A stretch of 64,000 nt of DNA, taken from contig NZ_BMJC01000005.1 in assembly GCF_014642875.1 (NCBI RefSeq), positions 248,001-312,000 of the forward strand, in the 5' to 3' direction. The notes beneath the pieces were generated by a model that had not been told where the DNA came from, ran no database searches, and was given only the letters and a program-made list of their open reading frames with translations. The position numbers and the translations under genes are program-made. The stretch is from Puia dinghuensis. GTDB taxonomy: Bacteria; Bacteroidota; Bacteroidia; Chitinophagales; Chitinophagaceae. Positions 23,173-33,328 of the stretch are shown piece by piece; position 1 is the stretch's first letter, and every line of letters begins with the position of its first letter.

Positions 23173-24279
23173 TTAATAAAAATATTTTATCGGATTCGTT
23201 TTGACCACCGATTTAAGGACCGCAAAATTACGAAATTTTTCCCGCAAAACGTCAAAAAGCAGATCGACAGTGAATTGCTCGCTTTCAAAATGCCCTATAT
23301 CGGCAATAACCATCTGGTCATTCGCATCAAAAAACTCATGATATTTAACATCCGCCGTAATGTAAAAGTTGGCGCCAGCCGCTAAAGCCTTGGAAATGAG
23401 AAAACTACCTACCCCTCCACAAACCGCTACCCTTTTCACCGGCCGCCCCGTCAGCCGGGTATGGCGGATCACCGGCACCCCAAAAGCCCGACGCACCAGT
23501 TCCAAAAAGGCATTTTCCTCCATTTCCACGGGCAGCTCACCCACCAGGCCAGACCCCACCCCCGCGTCGGTATTGGCTAGGGGCACAAGATCATAGGCTA
23601 CTTCCTCATAGGGGTGGGCCGCGATCATGGCCCGCACCACTTCCCGGCTAAGATGTGCCGGGACGATCACTTCCAGCCGTGCCTCCTTCTCCGTATGGCG
23701 GCTCCCCAACTCCCCTACAAAGGGTTGCGCCCCTTCACCGGCTTTAAAGGTGCCCAGGCCCTCAACGGTATAGCTGGCCTCGCTGTAATTCCCGATATGC
23801 CCCGCACCGGCGGCAAACACCGCCGCCCGAACGGCTTCCAGGTGATTCACCGGTACAAAACAAAACAACTTCTGCAGCGTCCCAACCCTCGGCAGCAGGG
23901 CCCTGCCCCCCATGATGCCCAACTTCGCAGCTATCCGCCCGTTGACGCCTCTGACTACTACATTATCCAGGTTGGTATGGATGGCATAGATGGCAATATC
24001 ACGTTTGATCGCTGCGATAACCGTCCGCTCCACGTAGTTATGTCCGGTGATCTTCTTCAGTCCGCCAAAAATGATGGGATGGTGGGCGACAATGAGATTA
24101 GCCCGGCAGGCAACAGCCTCCATCACCACCTCTTCGGTGGCATCCAAAGTCGTAAGTACACCCGTGCATTCCCACAGCCCGCTGCCCGTAAGCAACCCGG
24201 CATTGTCATAAGACTCCTGCCAGGCCGGCGGCGCCAGCGTGTCCAGGAAACGAACAATATCTAAAATTTGCGTACTCAT
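23173..24279 (-). CDS. Nif3-like dinuclear metal-centre protein
   Basis: A 368-residue member of the NIF3/YqfO/GTP cyclohydrolase I type 2 family, hexameric proteins with a two-metal site; their reaction is still uncertain. Metal ligands are seen in VAHHPIIF, IHTNLD and, near the C-terminus, DIGHFESE. Between the two halves is a CutA1/PII-like insert (about 128-232; LFCFVPVNHLEAVR...HPYEEVAYDLVPL), as in the long YqfO form. The start ATG overlaps the stop of the upstream TonB-plug gene (ATGA), showing translational coupling. Pairing with a zinc-ribbon gene is a conserved arrangement. Confidence 0.92.
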   Translation of the reverse strand: MSTQILDIVRFLDTLAPPAWQESYDNAGLLTGSGLWECTGVLTTLDATEEVVMEAVACRANLIVAHHPIIFGGLKKITGHNYVERTVIAAIKRDIAIYAIHTNLDNVVVRGVNGRIAAKLGIMGGRALLPRVGTLQKLFCFVPVNHLEAVRAAVFAAGAGHIGNYSEASYTVEGLGTFKAGEGAQPFVGELGSRHTEKEARLEVIVPAHLSREVVRAMIAAHPYEEVAYDLVPLANTDAGVGSGLVGELPVEMEENAFLELVRRAFGVPVIRHTRLTGRPVKRVAVCGGVGSFLISKALAAGANFYITADVKYHEFFDANDQMVIADIGHFESEQFTVDLLFDVLREKFRNFAVLKSVVKTNPIKYFY

Positions 24280-26720
24280 TGCACGATCTGTTCGATATGC
24301 GTCAGCTTTCCATCCTCGTTAAATCCTTCCAGCACAATCCTCAGCTTCCTGGTGATATCGTTATTGAAGAAATCGACGTTGACATGTCTGTTGTCCTTAT
24401 CCGTCAGCACATAAGGCTTCCAGTAGAGGGTCGTCCGCAAATCTTCACCCTCATTGCGCGGATCGTTCTCCAGGTAGTTGGGCGAATAGAATTCCTTCGG
24501 CATGGAATACCCTAACAGGATGGCCCTGTCCAGCCCCTTGAAGCTGGGATCGTTGCCCCTCTTCTCATCGCCTCCCTTCTTGGTATAGATAGCGATAGTC
24601 CCGCCCGAACCACCACCAAAGCCGACACCCGATCCCGGGCGGAAGACCTTCACCATGGCGACATCCGTCACCGGGGTGCTTTGAAGTTGCTGGGCATCCA
24701 CTTGCATTTCGTTGAGATAGAGCCCGGGTCTGCCACCCCGCCAGGAAAGCGAAGGCGTCCCTCCGGGACCATTGCCCGGCGTGATCTGCAACCCGGGTAC
24801 CTTCCCCTGCAGGTAGGTAAAGATGTCCGGATAGGCCGACGCAAGATTGTCATTCACCAGGTCGAAGGTATACGCATCCCCACCGGAAAACATTCCCGAA
24901 GCATACTTCTCGTCCAGCTTTTCGGCATCGGTCTTTACACGCGCTGTTTTCGTCACCGTAGCCAACGTCTTCACCTTCTGATCCTCTATCGGTTGCACCC
25001 TGGCTTCCTCCTGTACAATATACCGGTTGCGCCGCAGATAGGCGGAGTCTTCTGCCGTCCAACCCTCAAAAGCATTCGTCAACGGCTTGGCCGCCCTCAT
25101 CCCCGGCACCAGTCCGGTGTTGAAGGTCACTGCTGCCTGGCTGGACAGGGAATGGTTGACATTGAACATATAAAAGGCTTTCACCGTATCGTAAAAGACA
25201 AGACCCGTCACACCGAATTTCGACCCCGAAATATGCGGGATGGAATACATTTGGGTGCTCGAATCCTTCCTGCTCATGATGACATTAAGGGACTCATCCT
25301 TGGCAATCTTATAAGGGTCTACTCCCAACACCTCTACCCGCATCGAAAGATAATCCTGCTCAGGGTTCTTGATCACCGGCACCTGTCCCCGCACAAGCGA
25401 CTCCCATTTAAACCGGCGCCAGCCATGCGTCAGCATGACGAGATCGAGTTGCGACATCAGGCTATCGGCAGTACCGGAAAAATAATAATACGGATCATGT
25501 ATTATCCCCCGCAATTCCCCCGTCACCAACAACCGGGAAACGATATTGTCTTCATCGGGGAAATCCCCATCCGCTGTGGCATCCGTCACCGAAAGGGAAA
25601 GGTTGCTGCGCAGCGTATCCGGGACATCGATCATCAGGCTGTTCTTCCCCCGCCGGGTCACACTTTTCATTTGCATCCCGATCTCAGGCTTGAACAGGTA
25701 TTCGTGGTTGTTGACAAACACCACCCGCTCGGCCACAGGCATCAGATCAGATCTGAAGACAGTGAGTTGCAGGACGCCACTGGGCAGCTGCCCGGTCGGG
25801 ATGGTGCCTCCACTCATAAAATTATCTTCCAGGTTGATCTTTGCCTTATACACGAGATGCTGATGCATATGGGCGATAATGATAAGATGTTTGTATTCCG
25901 GCCCCCCTTCGGCGCTGCGGGCCACGGAAAAAAGGACTTTCTGGTTGCCCGAAATAGCCCTCATCACCACCCCGATGGACTTCACCGCGGGCAACGGCGT
26001 GCGATGCTCGATCCCTTTCTCATCCTGCCATACGGCCGTCAGGGAATCGCCTTTGTCCGGCGTAACAGGAAAGCGGCCCATCCCATCATGTTCCGACGTA
26101 AAGTTCATCACCTCCTTCCCGGTCTTATCCTGAATCGTCCCCTTTACGTTCACCGGCAGCCCAAACTGGTCATCCGCTTTGAATGCCACCATGCCCTCTA
26201 CTCCCGCGACAAGATCACCGCCTTCGGGAAAGAACTGAAGCCGCGTCTGCCGGGGGACAATGGTCACCGTAAGGACGCTGTCTTTTTTATCATAGATACG
26301 GATATCCTTTTCAAAATAAAAAGCAGTATCGAAATTGGTCATCCACGTAGTATAACCCCTGAAATGCAAATGCCGGCCCTTTACTTCTTTTGGCAGATCG
26401 AAATTACCCGCCGTGCTCGACTCCGAAATGGGATAGACCTTTCGCTGGATGATGGCGCCCGAAGCATCCGACAGCTCGGCATAAAAATTTTTACTATATA
26501 AGGAAGGATCGGCGCCTGAAAAAATATAGGCCTTAAACCAGATGGTTTCTCCCGAATTATAAAGATTCTTGTCAAAATGAACATATACCTTTTCCTGGGG
26601 ATAATGGTCAGCATACACATTCATCATGGAATCCAGCTTTTGCGCATGCATCAACAGGGGGGACAACAACGGCAGGCAGAACAAAATGGATTGCGCCAAA
26701 AGGCAGCGAATTTTTTTCAT
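24276..26720 (-). CDS. MG2-like protein with a TonB-plug domain but no barrel
   Basis: An 814-residue exported protein (signal peptide ending LMHAQ). The N-terminal part (about 40-140; YVHFDKNLYNSGETIWFKAYIF) resembles the macroglobulin MG2 domain, followed by several beta-sandwich segments. Near 630-720 is a TonB-receptor plug-like module (YLQGKVPGLQITPG...PSLSWRGG...GTIAIYTKKG), but no 22-strand barrel follows; about 90 residues remain. Such proteins are common in Bacteroidota and are probably periplasmic or outer-membrane factors; the function is unknown. It begins the leftward cluster of seven genes ending with fabI and is coupled to the Nif3-like gene by a 4-base overlap. Confidence 0.8.
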   Translation of the reverse strand: MKKIRCLLAQSILFCLPLLSPLLMHAQKLDSMMNVYADHYPQEKVYVHFDKNLYNSGETIWFKAYIFSGADPSLYSKNFYAELSDASGAIIQRKVYPISESSTAGNFDLPKEVKGRHLHFRGYTTWMTNFDTAFYFEKDIRIYDKKDSVLTVTIVPRQTRLQFFPEGGDLVAGVEGMVAFKADDQFGLPVNVKGTIQDKTGKEVMNFTSEHDGMGRFPVTPDKGDSLTAVWQDEKGIEHRTPLPAVKSIGVVMRAISGNQKVLFSVARSAEGGPEYKHLIIIAHMHQHLVYKAKINLEDNFMSGGTIPTGQLPSGVLQLTVFRSDLMPVAERVVFVNNHEYLFKPEIGMQMKSVTRRGKNSLMIDVPDTLRSNLSLSVTDATADGDFPDEDNIVSRLLVTGELRGIIHDPYYYFSGTADSLMSQLDLVMLTHGWRRFKWESLVRGQVPVIKNPEQDYLSMRVEVLGVDPYKIAKDESLNVIMSRKDSSTQMYSIPHISGSKFGVTGLVFYDTVKAFYMFNVNHSLSSQAAVTFNTGLVPGMRAAKPLTNAFEGWTAEDSAYLRRNRYIVQEEARVQPIEDQKVKTLATVTKTARVKTDAEKLDEKYASGMFSGGDAYTFDLVNDNLASAYPDIFTYLQGKVPGLQITPGNGPGGTPSLSWRGGRPGLYLNEMQVDAQQLQSTPVTDVAMVKVFRPGSGVGFGGGSGGTIAIYTKKGGDEKRGNDPSFKGLDRAILLGYSMPKEFYSPNYLENDPRNEGEDLRTTLYWKPYVLTDKDNRHVNVDFFNNDITRKLRIVLEGFNEDGKLTHIEQIVQ

Positions 26721-26739
26721 ACTATATTCAAAATGAGAT

Positions 26740-26747
26740 TAATTTCG
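26740..26747 (+). promoter_or_regulatory. Possible -7 element for the M32 carboxypeptidase gene
   Basis: TAATTTCG is close to TAnnTTTG. A transcript starting about 7 bases later would begin after the first in-frame ATG at 26750, supporting the start at 26786. No clear -33 TTG was found. Confidence 0.35.
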
Positions 26748-26785
26748 GAATGTTTTCCCTCTTCGAGGGCGAAAAAATTGTTAAA

Positions 26786-28297
26786 ATGGTTTTAACAAAG
26801 TCATCCCAAGAGCTCTACAGCGAATATACAGCTCGAATGCAAAAGATCGCCGATGTAAAATTTTCGGCAGCCGTTCTCCAATGGGACCAGGAAACCTATC
26901 TCCCGCCAAAAGGGGCGGAATTCCGTGGCCGGCAACTGGCTACCCTTTCCGAGATAGCGCACGAATGGTTCATCGACCCCCAGCTTGGCCAGCTGCTCGA
27001 AGAGCTGCATTCCCGGCACGATTTGCAGGACGATCAGCAACGAAACGTTGCCCTGAGCCTGGAAGACTATAACAAGCAAAAGAAGTTCACCCCAGCCTTT
27101 ATCCGGCAGCTCAGCGAAGCCAGCTCCCGCTGCTTTCATTCCTGGCTGCAAGCCCGGTCGGCCAATTCTTTTGCCCTCTTCAGCGCCGACCTGGAGCACA
27201 TGGTACAGCTGAAAAAAGAAGAAGCCCAATTAGCCGGCTACAAGGAACATCCCTACAACGCCCTTCTCGACCAATATGAGAAAGGCGCTACCGTCGCGCT
27301 CCTCGACAGGGTCTTCACCGAAGTACGCCAGCCCCTGAAAGACCTGCTCGGGCGCATCGCCGGCGGCCAGTCCGTCGATGATCGTTTCCTACGCCAGGAT
27401 TACCCCAAACAAAAACAATGGGATTTCGGTATGGAGCTCATCCGGCGAATGGGGTTCGATTTTGACGCAGGCCGCCAGGATATCTCCGAACACCCCTTCA
27501 CGACCAACTTCAACAGCCTTGACGTCCGAATAACCACCCGCATTGACGAGCATGATTTCAACCACATGACCTGGAGCTGCATCCACGAAACCGGGCACGC
27601 CCTTTACGAACAAGGCCTGTCTGCGGATTACTATGGCCTGCCCCTGGGTGAATTTGCCAGCCTCGGCATCCATGAGTCCCAATCCCGGCTGTGGGAGAAC
27701 AATGTCGGCAGAAGCTATAATTGGTGGCAGGCGATCTACCCCCGCTTACAAAGGGTCTTCCCTACACAGTTGAGCGACGTTTCCTTGCAACAGTTCTACC
27801 GGGCCATCAATAAGGTTCAACCCTCGCTCATCCGCACCGAAGCCGACGAGGTTTCTTACCACTTTCACGTCATGATCCGCTACGAGTTGGAAAAACGGCT
27901 CATCGAAGGCAGCCTGGCCGTTGCCGATATCCCTGCCTGGTGGAACGAACACTATGCCGCCTGGCTGGGTGTCACCGTCCCCGACGATAAAAGAGGCTGC
28001 CTGCAGGACGTACACTGGAGCCATGGCAGTTTCGGCTATTTTCCCACCTATAGCCTGGGCAGTTTCTATGCCGCTCAGTTCTTCGCAGCCGCTGAAAACC
28101 AGCTTCCTGGGTTGCATGAGGCCATCGGCGCAGGAAATACGGCCCCGCTGCTCGCCTGGCTGCGGGAAAATATCCACCGTTGGGGCCGCCGCTATACCAG
28201 CGAGGAATTATGCCAAAAAGCGACCGGAAAAACTCTGGAAATCAGGTATTTTTTAGACTATTTACTTGATAAATACGTTAATATTTATAAATTTTAA
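26786..28297 (+). CDS. M32 family metallocarboxypeptidase
   Basis: A 503-residue thermostable carboxypeptidase Taq-type enzyme that removes C-terminal residues (not proline) from peptides in the cytoplasm. The zinc motif HETGH lies at about 267-271 (CIHETGHALYEQGL) and the third ligand Glu in HESQSRLWEN. The M32-specific DYPKQKQWDFG...FTTNFNSLDVRITTR block and the C-terminal GYFPTYSLGSFYAAQ block are present. An ATG 12 codons upstream (26750) overlaps the promoter-like element, so 26786 is taken as the start. No export signal is seen. Confidence 0.93.
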   Translation: MVLTKSSQELYSEYTARMQKIADVKFSAAVLQWDQETYLPPKGAEFRGRQLATLSEIAHEWFIDPQLGQLLEELHSRHDLQDDQQRNVALSLEDYNKQKKFTPAFIRQLSEASSRCFHSWLQARSANSFALFSADLEHMVQLKKEEAQLAGYKEHPYNALLDQYEKGATVALLDRVFTEVRQPLKDLLGRIAGGQSVDDRFLRQDYPKQKQWDFGMELIRRMGFDFDAGRQDISEHPFTTNFNSLDVRITTRIDEHDFNHMTWSCIHETGHALYEQGLSADYYGLPLGEFASLGIHESQSRLWENNVGRSYNWWQAIYPRLQRVFPTQLSDVSLQQFYRAINKVQPSLIRTEADEVSYHFHVMIRYELEKRLIEGSLAVADIPAWWNEHYAAWLGVTVPDDKRGCLQDVHWSHGSFGYFPTYSLGSFYAAQFFAAAENQLPGLHEAIGAGNTAPLLAWLRENIHRWGRRYTSEELCQKATGKTLEIRYFLDYLLDKYVNIYKF

Positions 28298-28326
28298 CCT
28301 GTAAGAAACTGCTAAAACGATAGCCT

Positions 28327-28746
28327 ATGAAGCGTCTGATCTTGATAGTCCCCGTGCTACTCGCCTTTTGCACCTTTTCCTGTAAAAAGTATATCCAGCA
28401 ACAGGAGCAGAATGCGGCCACTGCCGCCATTACCAACGGGTTATGGTATGTGTCTGACTATAAACAAAATGGTAGCGATATCACCACAGCTTTTTCAGGT
28501 TATCTCTTTAAATTTGACCCCAATAGCACGGTAACGGCGTTTACAACCAGTATCACGGTCACCGGCCAGTGGTCAGATAACATCATCGCCCGCACCGTAA
28601 CTGCTAACTTTCCCGGCGCAGGCGCTCCACTGGTGTACCTCAACGAAACCTGGAAAATCACCGATAGCTATACCGACAGTGTCGCGGCAAACTGCACCGA
28701 TACCGTCAACCATACAACCAATATCCTACAGTTGAAAAAGCAGTGA
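28327..28746 (+). CDS. Small lipoprotein of unknown function
   Basis: A 139-residue exported lipoprotein: basic start, hydrophobic stretch, then lipobox-like CTFSCKK with the lipidated Cys at residue 19. The mature domain is beta-rich (GLWYVSDYKQNGSDITTAFSGYLFKFDPN...) and resembles the lipocalin-like or DUF-type small lipoproteins of Bacteroidota, without a firm match. It stands alone between the M32 peptidase and the PKD protein. Lys residues after the Cys (CKK) favour a periplasmic/outer-membrane inner-leaflet place over surface export, which usually needs an acidic signal (inference). Confidence 0.72.
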   Translation: MKRLILIVPVLLAFCTFSCKKYIQQQEQNAATAAITNGLWYVSDYKQNGSDITTAFSGYLFKFDPNSTVTAFTTSITVTGQWSDNIIARTVTANFPGAGAPLVYLNETWKITDSYTDSVAANCTDTVNHTTNILQLKKQ

Positions 28747-28842
28747 TCCGCCCCTTCGAATGCTTCCCTAATTTCCTATTCTAAACGGTCGGCCGCCGGT
28801 CGATCGGGAATAACCAGCTACTATTCGTTTACCTAAACACAC

Positions 28843-31800
28843 GTGTTGTTGAAGCGAAGACCTTTTATTGCCTTTTGCGGTCTCTTTCTGCTTTTATCCA
28901 TGAAAGTGAGCGCACAGGCACCCGGAACCGACTTCTCCGCTACCCCTACCTCCGGCTGCGGCCCTCTCGTCGTCCAATTTACCGATCAATCCTCCAACGG
29001 CCCCTTGTTCTGGGCCTGGGATTTTGGCAACGGTCTAACCTCCAGGCAACAAAATCCAACCACCACTTACACTTCACCGGGATCCTACACCGTCACCCTC
29101 ATCGCCCGCAATAAGGATGGCGCCAATGCCATGCGCAAGACAGGATATATCACCGTCTTTCCCTATCCTACCGCACAGTTCGGCTCAAACCTGACCCTGG
29201 CCTGCGCTCCTGCAGATATCCAGTTCAACGACCAATCCACCCCCGGACAGGGTTCCATCACCTCCTGGAGCTGGACTCTCGGCGACGGCTCCACCTCCAA
29301 CCAGCAGAATCCCACGCATGCTTATAGCCAAACCGGCTATTATACGATAAGCTTAAAAGTCACCAATTCCGGCGGCTGTTCCAACACACAAACCGCCGCC
29401 CGCTATCTGCGCGTTGTCGACGGAGTACAGCCCAATTTCAACTATCAATTGGCGTCAGCCTCCTGCATTGCCCCCTTCCTGGTCAATTTCATCGACCAAA
29501 CCGCCGGCCCGGGTACGCTCACCTATAACTGGACGCTGGGCAACGGCGCCACTCCGGCCAACTCCAACAGTCAGAATCCTTCCGGCGTCACCTATCCCGC
29601 CAGTGGCAGCTACAACGTTTCGCTACAGGTGCAAAGTAGCCTGGGCTGCAGCCAGACAGTTCAAAAGACCCTGTCCTTCAACAACAATACCGCCGTGCTC
29701 AACGGCCCGGACTCGGTCTGTGTCAATTCCCCGGCCACCTTCACCAACGGTTCGGCCCCGCCACCTGCATCGATGGCCTGGAATTTTGGCGACGGCACGA
29801 CGGCAAAGACAAGCCCCGCAACCAAGACCTGGTCCACCATCGGCAGCTATAGCGTCAAATTGGTCAACCGATACGCCACCTGCGCCGACTCCACTACAAA
29901 GACTGTGTCGGTAGTCAACCCACCAACAGCAGCCTTCATGGCCAGCCCCACTTCTGCCTGTAAGCCTAGCCTCACCGTCAACTTTACCGATCAGTCCACC
30001 GGCGGCCCAACTTCGTGGCTCTGGGATTTCGGCGACGGTCAGACCTCCACCCAGCAAAGTCCCAGTCATACGTATACGACCAGCGGTACCTTCGACGTAA
30101 AACTAACGGTCTCCAGCGCCAGCAACTGCTCCAATACCATGACGAAGACGGGCTTTGTTACGATCAAGGCCCCCACCGTCACCATCAATGGGGGAGGCCG
30201 CCTGGGCGCCTGCATCGCCAGCTATTCGTCTTCCAACACCGTCAACCCCACCGCAACAGTAAATACCGTAGACAACATCTCTGGCTACAACTGGTCGGCG
30301 CCCGGCTCCAACGAGGGTAGTTCCACCGCTACTAACCCCAGCTTCACCTATAACACGCAGGGCAACTATACCATCAGCGTCACCGTCACCACCAGCGGCG
30401 GCTGCACCGCCACCGGCTCCGCCCCGGTGGCAATCGGCACCCCCACTACCCCAAGTTTCACCATCAGCAGCCCCGATGGACCCGCCTCCGTCTGCGGCCG
30501 GCATTCCGTCAAATTCACTGCCAGCGGTATACCCGCCGATAGCTATTCCTGGAATTTCGGCGACGGCGACACGGCGACGGTTCCGGCAAGCCAAACAGCG
30601 ATTTCACATACCTACAGCCAACCTTTCAATCCCGCCACCGTCACCCTTACCCTGAGCAATCACGGCTGCCCCACCACCGCCTCAAACTTATTGGTTGTCA
30701 AACCACCCTTCCCCAAATTCGGCTACAAGGTCAACTGCCCGGCGTATAATTCCGTCACCTTTATCGATTCTTCGCTCGTCGATGCCGGTGCTTCCAACTA
30801 CACCTGGAATTTTGGCGACGGCAGCCCAGCACAAACCACCCCTCCCAACACGGGTACTTCCCACATCTATCCCACCGGGGGCGCATATCCTGTCATCCTG
30901 GGCATGTCCGACGGCGCCTGTGCCACACAGTTTGATACCGTGACCATCACGCTCGCCCAGGTAAATCCAGTTTTCGTCGTCATCGGGACCCCACCCGGGA
31001 ACCAGCCCACCGAATGCAAACACAAAACATTCGAGCTGACATCCCAGACAACCACCAACCCGAACCCTCCCACTGCCGCGAATTTTATCAGGGCCTATGT
31101 CTGGCAGATCACCAAGCAGCCGTCGGATACCACCACCGCCCCGACATTTGCTACTATTATCGATACCAACGGCGTCTATAACGCAACCCTCACCACCATC
31201 GACATCAACGGCTGCACCAACACAAGCGCAGCCGTCCCCATCCGGATCATCGGCCCTACCGCCCATTTCAATCCACCATCACCCGATGGCGGTTGTATGA
31301 ACAGCCCTACCAGTTTTACTGAAAATTCCGCACTCGACCCTGCCGGCGCCAACATCACCACCTGGAACTGGAATTTCGGCGACAACCAGTCCTCCAGCCA
31401 GGGCCCAACCACCACCCACGCCTTTACGGACACCGGCTACTATTTTGTCCACCTAACCGTCATTGACAACAACACCTGCTCCGACACCTATACCCAGCCG
31501 GGTCCTATCCAGATCACCTCGCCCCAGGCCAACTTCGCCGGGCCCGACAGCTTCTACTGCCCCGGGGTACCCCTCAACTTCATCGACTCCTCCCAGGGTT
31601 ATGGCCTGACGGAGAACTGGTCCTACGGTGACGGAAATTCGGGCTCCATTCCCACGCATACCTACGCCACACCCGGGCAGACCTACAATGTCACCCTCAA
31701 GGTCACTGACAAATACAACTGCACCAACTCCATCACAAAGACCGTCAACATCCAGAAGCCCGTCGCCGCCTTCGACATCGCCGACACTACGGCCATCTGT

Positions 31801-33297
31801 ACCCCCCTGCAAACGCAATTCACCTCCCGTTCGCAATACTACGATTCCCTATACTGGAATTTTGGCGATGGCTCCACCTCTACCCTGCCCGTTACCTCGC
31901 ACTTTTATAATACGTACGACACTTTCACCGCAAAACTCTATGTACAAGGCCCCGGTGGATGCCTCGATTCCGCCAGCCACCGCATCCTGGTATTGAACCC
32001 CAACACCACGACACAGTTTTCTTACATTCCCCTGCAGGCCTGTGACTCTGTATACGCCAAATTCACCATTGTCCCGCCGGGTTATACCACCTTTACCCTC
32101 CAATACGGCGATCTGACGGGAGACTCGTCCGGGAACAACCCCAGTTTCCACATGTATCGCGGCGTATCCACATACAGGCCCATCCTCACCCTCACGGATG
32201 CTACGGGCTGCGTCGTGACGATCAACGGCAACAGTTTCGTCACCGTATTGGGAGCCATCCCCTTCTTCACGGCCGACAAACATGCCTTCTGCGACAGCAG
32301 CATCGTCAATTTCACCGACTACACCATCACCAACGATGGCTTCTCTACCGAGACGTACTCCTTCAGCGACGGCTCACCTTCCCAAACCCAATCTCCGGGT
32401 AATGGCCAGTTCAACGTCTCCAATGATTTTACCAGGATCGGCACCTGGCTGGCGACCTTGAAGGTGACCACCACCAACAATTGTACAGAAAGCTATACCG
32501 ATACGATAAAGGTTTTCGAGACCCCACACCCCGCTATCTCCATTTCCAGCCTGCTTTGCGCCGGTATGATCCAGTTCGACGGGTCGACCACTAACCAGCA
32601 GGTCGATAGCATCACCTGGGCCTGGAATTTTGGCAACAGCCAAACCTCCAGACAACAAAACCCGTCCATCCACATGGACCCTGGTAGTTATACCGTTATC
32701 CTTCAGGCCTCCACGGCTTTGGGCTGCACCGATACCGTATCCGACCATTTCACCATCAACCCTATACCCGTCATCAAGGGCCCCAAAGAGATCACCACTC
32801 CGCTGGGCATCCCCGTCACTCTGCCCTTCACGTACAGCAGCGGCATCGTCAGCTATACCTGGACACCGGCAACAAACCTCGACTGCCCCACCTGCCCCAA
32901 CCCGATTGCAACGCTGATCCTGAGCACTCAATACGAGGTGACCGTTTCGGATAGCAACAAATGCACCGCGTCGGATACCATTCTGGTCAAAACACTTTGC
33001 ACGGATAAGAATTATTGGCTGCCGAACACCTTCTCGCCAAACGGCGACGGCGTCAACGATTATTTCTACCCGCGCGGCACCAGTCTGTACAATGTCCAGT
33101 CATTCACCGTATTCAACCGCTGGGGACAAATGGTCTTTCAGCGCAAGGATTTCCCGGCCAACACCCAGAGCATGGGTTGGGACGGCAATTTCAACGGCCG
33201 GCCCGCTCCGGCGGACGCCTATGTATATATAGTGGAAGTGGTTTGTGACAACGCACAGGTCGTAGCCATACATGGCTCGGTTACCCTTGTGCGATAG
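28843..33297 (+). CDS. Giant PKD-repeat protein with T9SS type B sorting domain
   Basis: A 1484-residue surface or secreted protein. After an export signal (FCGLFLLLSMKVSAQ) come about fifteen beta-sandwich units of roughly 80-100 residues, most with the PKD signature (W.W.FGDG) and many with a Cys near their start. The end carries the gliding-motility-associated C-terminal domain (FSPNGDGVND..., VFNRWGQMVF, WDGNFNGRPAPADAYVY), the signal for export by the type IX system. The start codon appears to be GTG at 28843. A PorP/SprF gene follows, overlapping if its ATG is used; these outer-membrane proteins are partners of type B substrates. A role in adhesion or gliding is inferred from the family. 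Confidence 0.92.
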   Translation: MLLKRRPFIAFCGLFLLLSMKVSAQAPGTDFSATPTSGCGPLVVQFTDQSSNGPLFWAWDFGNGLTSRQQNPTTTYTSPGSYTVTLIARNKDGANAMRKTGYITVFPYPTAQFGSNLTLACAPADIQFNDQSTPGQGSITSWSWTLGDGSTSNQQNPTHAYSQTGYYTISLKVTNSGGCSNTQTAARYLRVVDGVQPNFNYQLASASCIAPFLVNFIDQTAGPGTLTYNWTLGNGATPANSNSQNPSGVTYPASGSYNVSLQVQSSLGCSQTVQKTLSFNNNTAVLNGPDSVCVNSPATFTNGSAPPPASMAWNFGDGTTAKTSPATKTWSTIGSYSVKLVNRYATCADSTTKTVSVVNPPTAAFMASPTSACKPSLTVNFTDQSTGGPTSWLWDFGDGQTSTQQSPSHTYTTSGTFDVKLTVSSASNCSNTMTKTGFVTIKAPTVTINGGGRLGACIASYSSSNTVNPTATVNTVDNISGYNWSAPGSNEGSSTATNPSFTYNTQGNYTISVTVTTSGGCTATGSAPVAIGTPTTPSFTISSPDGPASVCGRHSVKFTASGIPADSYSWNFGDGDTATVPASQTAISHTYSQPFNPATVTLTLSNHGCPTTASNLLVVKPPFPKFGYKVNCPAYNSVTFIDSSLVDAGASNYTWNFGDGSPAQTTPPNTGTSHIYPTGGAYPVILGMSDGACATQFDTVTITLAQVNPVFVVIGTPPGNQPTECKHKTFELTSQTTTNPNPPTAANFIRAYVWQITKQPSDTTTAPTFATIIDTNGVYNATLTTIDINGCTNTSAAVPIRIIGPTAHFNPPSPDGGCMNSPTSFTENSALDPAGANITTWNWNFGDNQSSSQGPTTTHAFTDTGYYFVHLTVIDNNTCSDTYTQPGPIQITSPQANFAGPDSFYCPGVPLNFIDSSQGYGLTENWSYGDGNSGSIPTHTYATPGQTYNVTLKVTDKYNCTNSITKTVNIQKPVAAFDIADTTAICTPLQTQFTSRSQYYDSLYWNFGDGSTSTLPVTSHFYNTYDTFTAKLYVQGPGGCLDSASHRILVLNPNTTTQFSYIPLQACDSVYAKFTIVPPGYTTFTLQYGDLTGDSSGNNPSFHMYRGVSTYRPILTLTDATGCVVTINGNSFVTVLGAIPFFTADKHAFCDSSIVNFTDYTITNDGFSTETYSFSDGSPSQTQSPGNGQFNVSNDFTRIGTWLATLKVTTTNNCTESYTDTIKVFETPHPAISISSLLCAGMIQFDGSTTNQQVDSITWAWNFGNSQTSRQQNPSIHMDPGSYTVILQASTALGCTDTVSDHFTINPIPVIKGPKEITTPLGIPVTLPFTYSSGIVSYTWTPATNLDCPTCPNPIATLILSTQYEVTVSDSNKCTASDTILVKTLCTDKNYWLPNTFSPNGDGVNDYFYPRGTSLYNVQSFTVFNRWGQMVFQRKDFPANTQSMGWDGNFNGRPAPADAYVYIVEVVCDNAQVVAIHGSVTLVR

Positions 33298-33328
33298 CGG
33301 CTTTAGTAAACGAATAATATTATTTCGC

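Noticed and set aside
24681-26501. 606-residue open frame opposite the TonB-plug gene
   Set aside because: Antisense of a clear coding region, with no recognisable domain.
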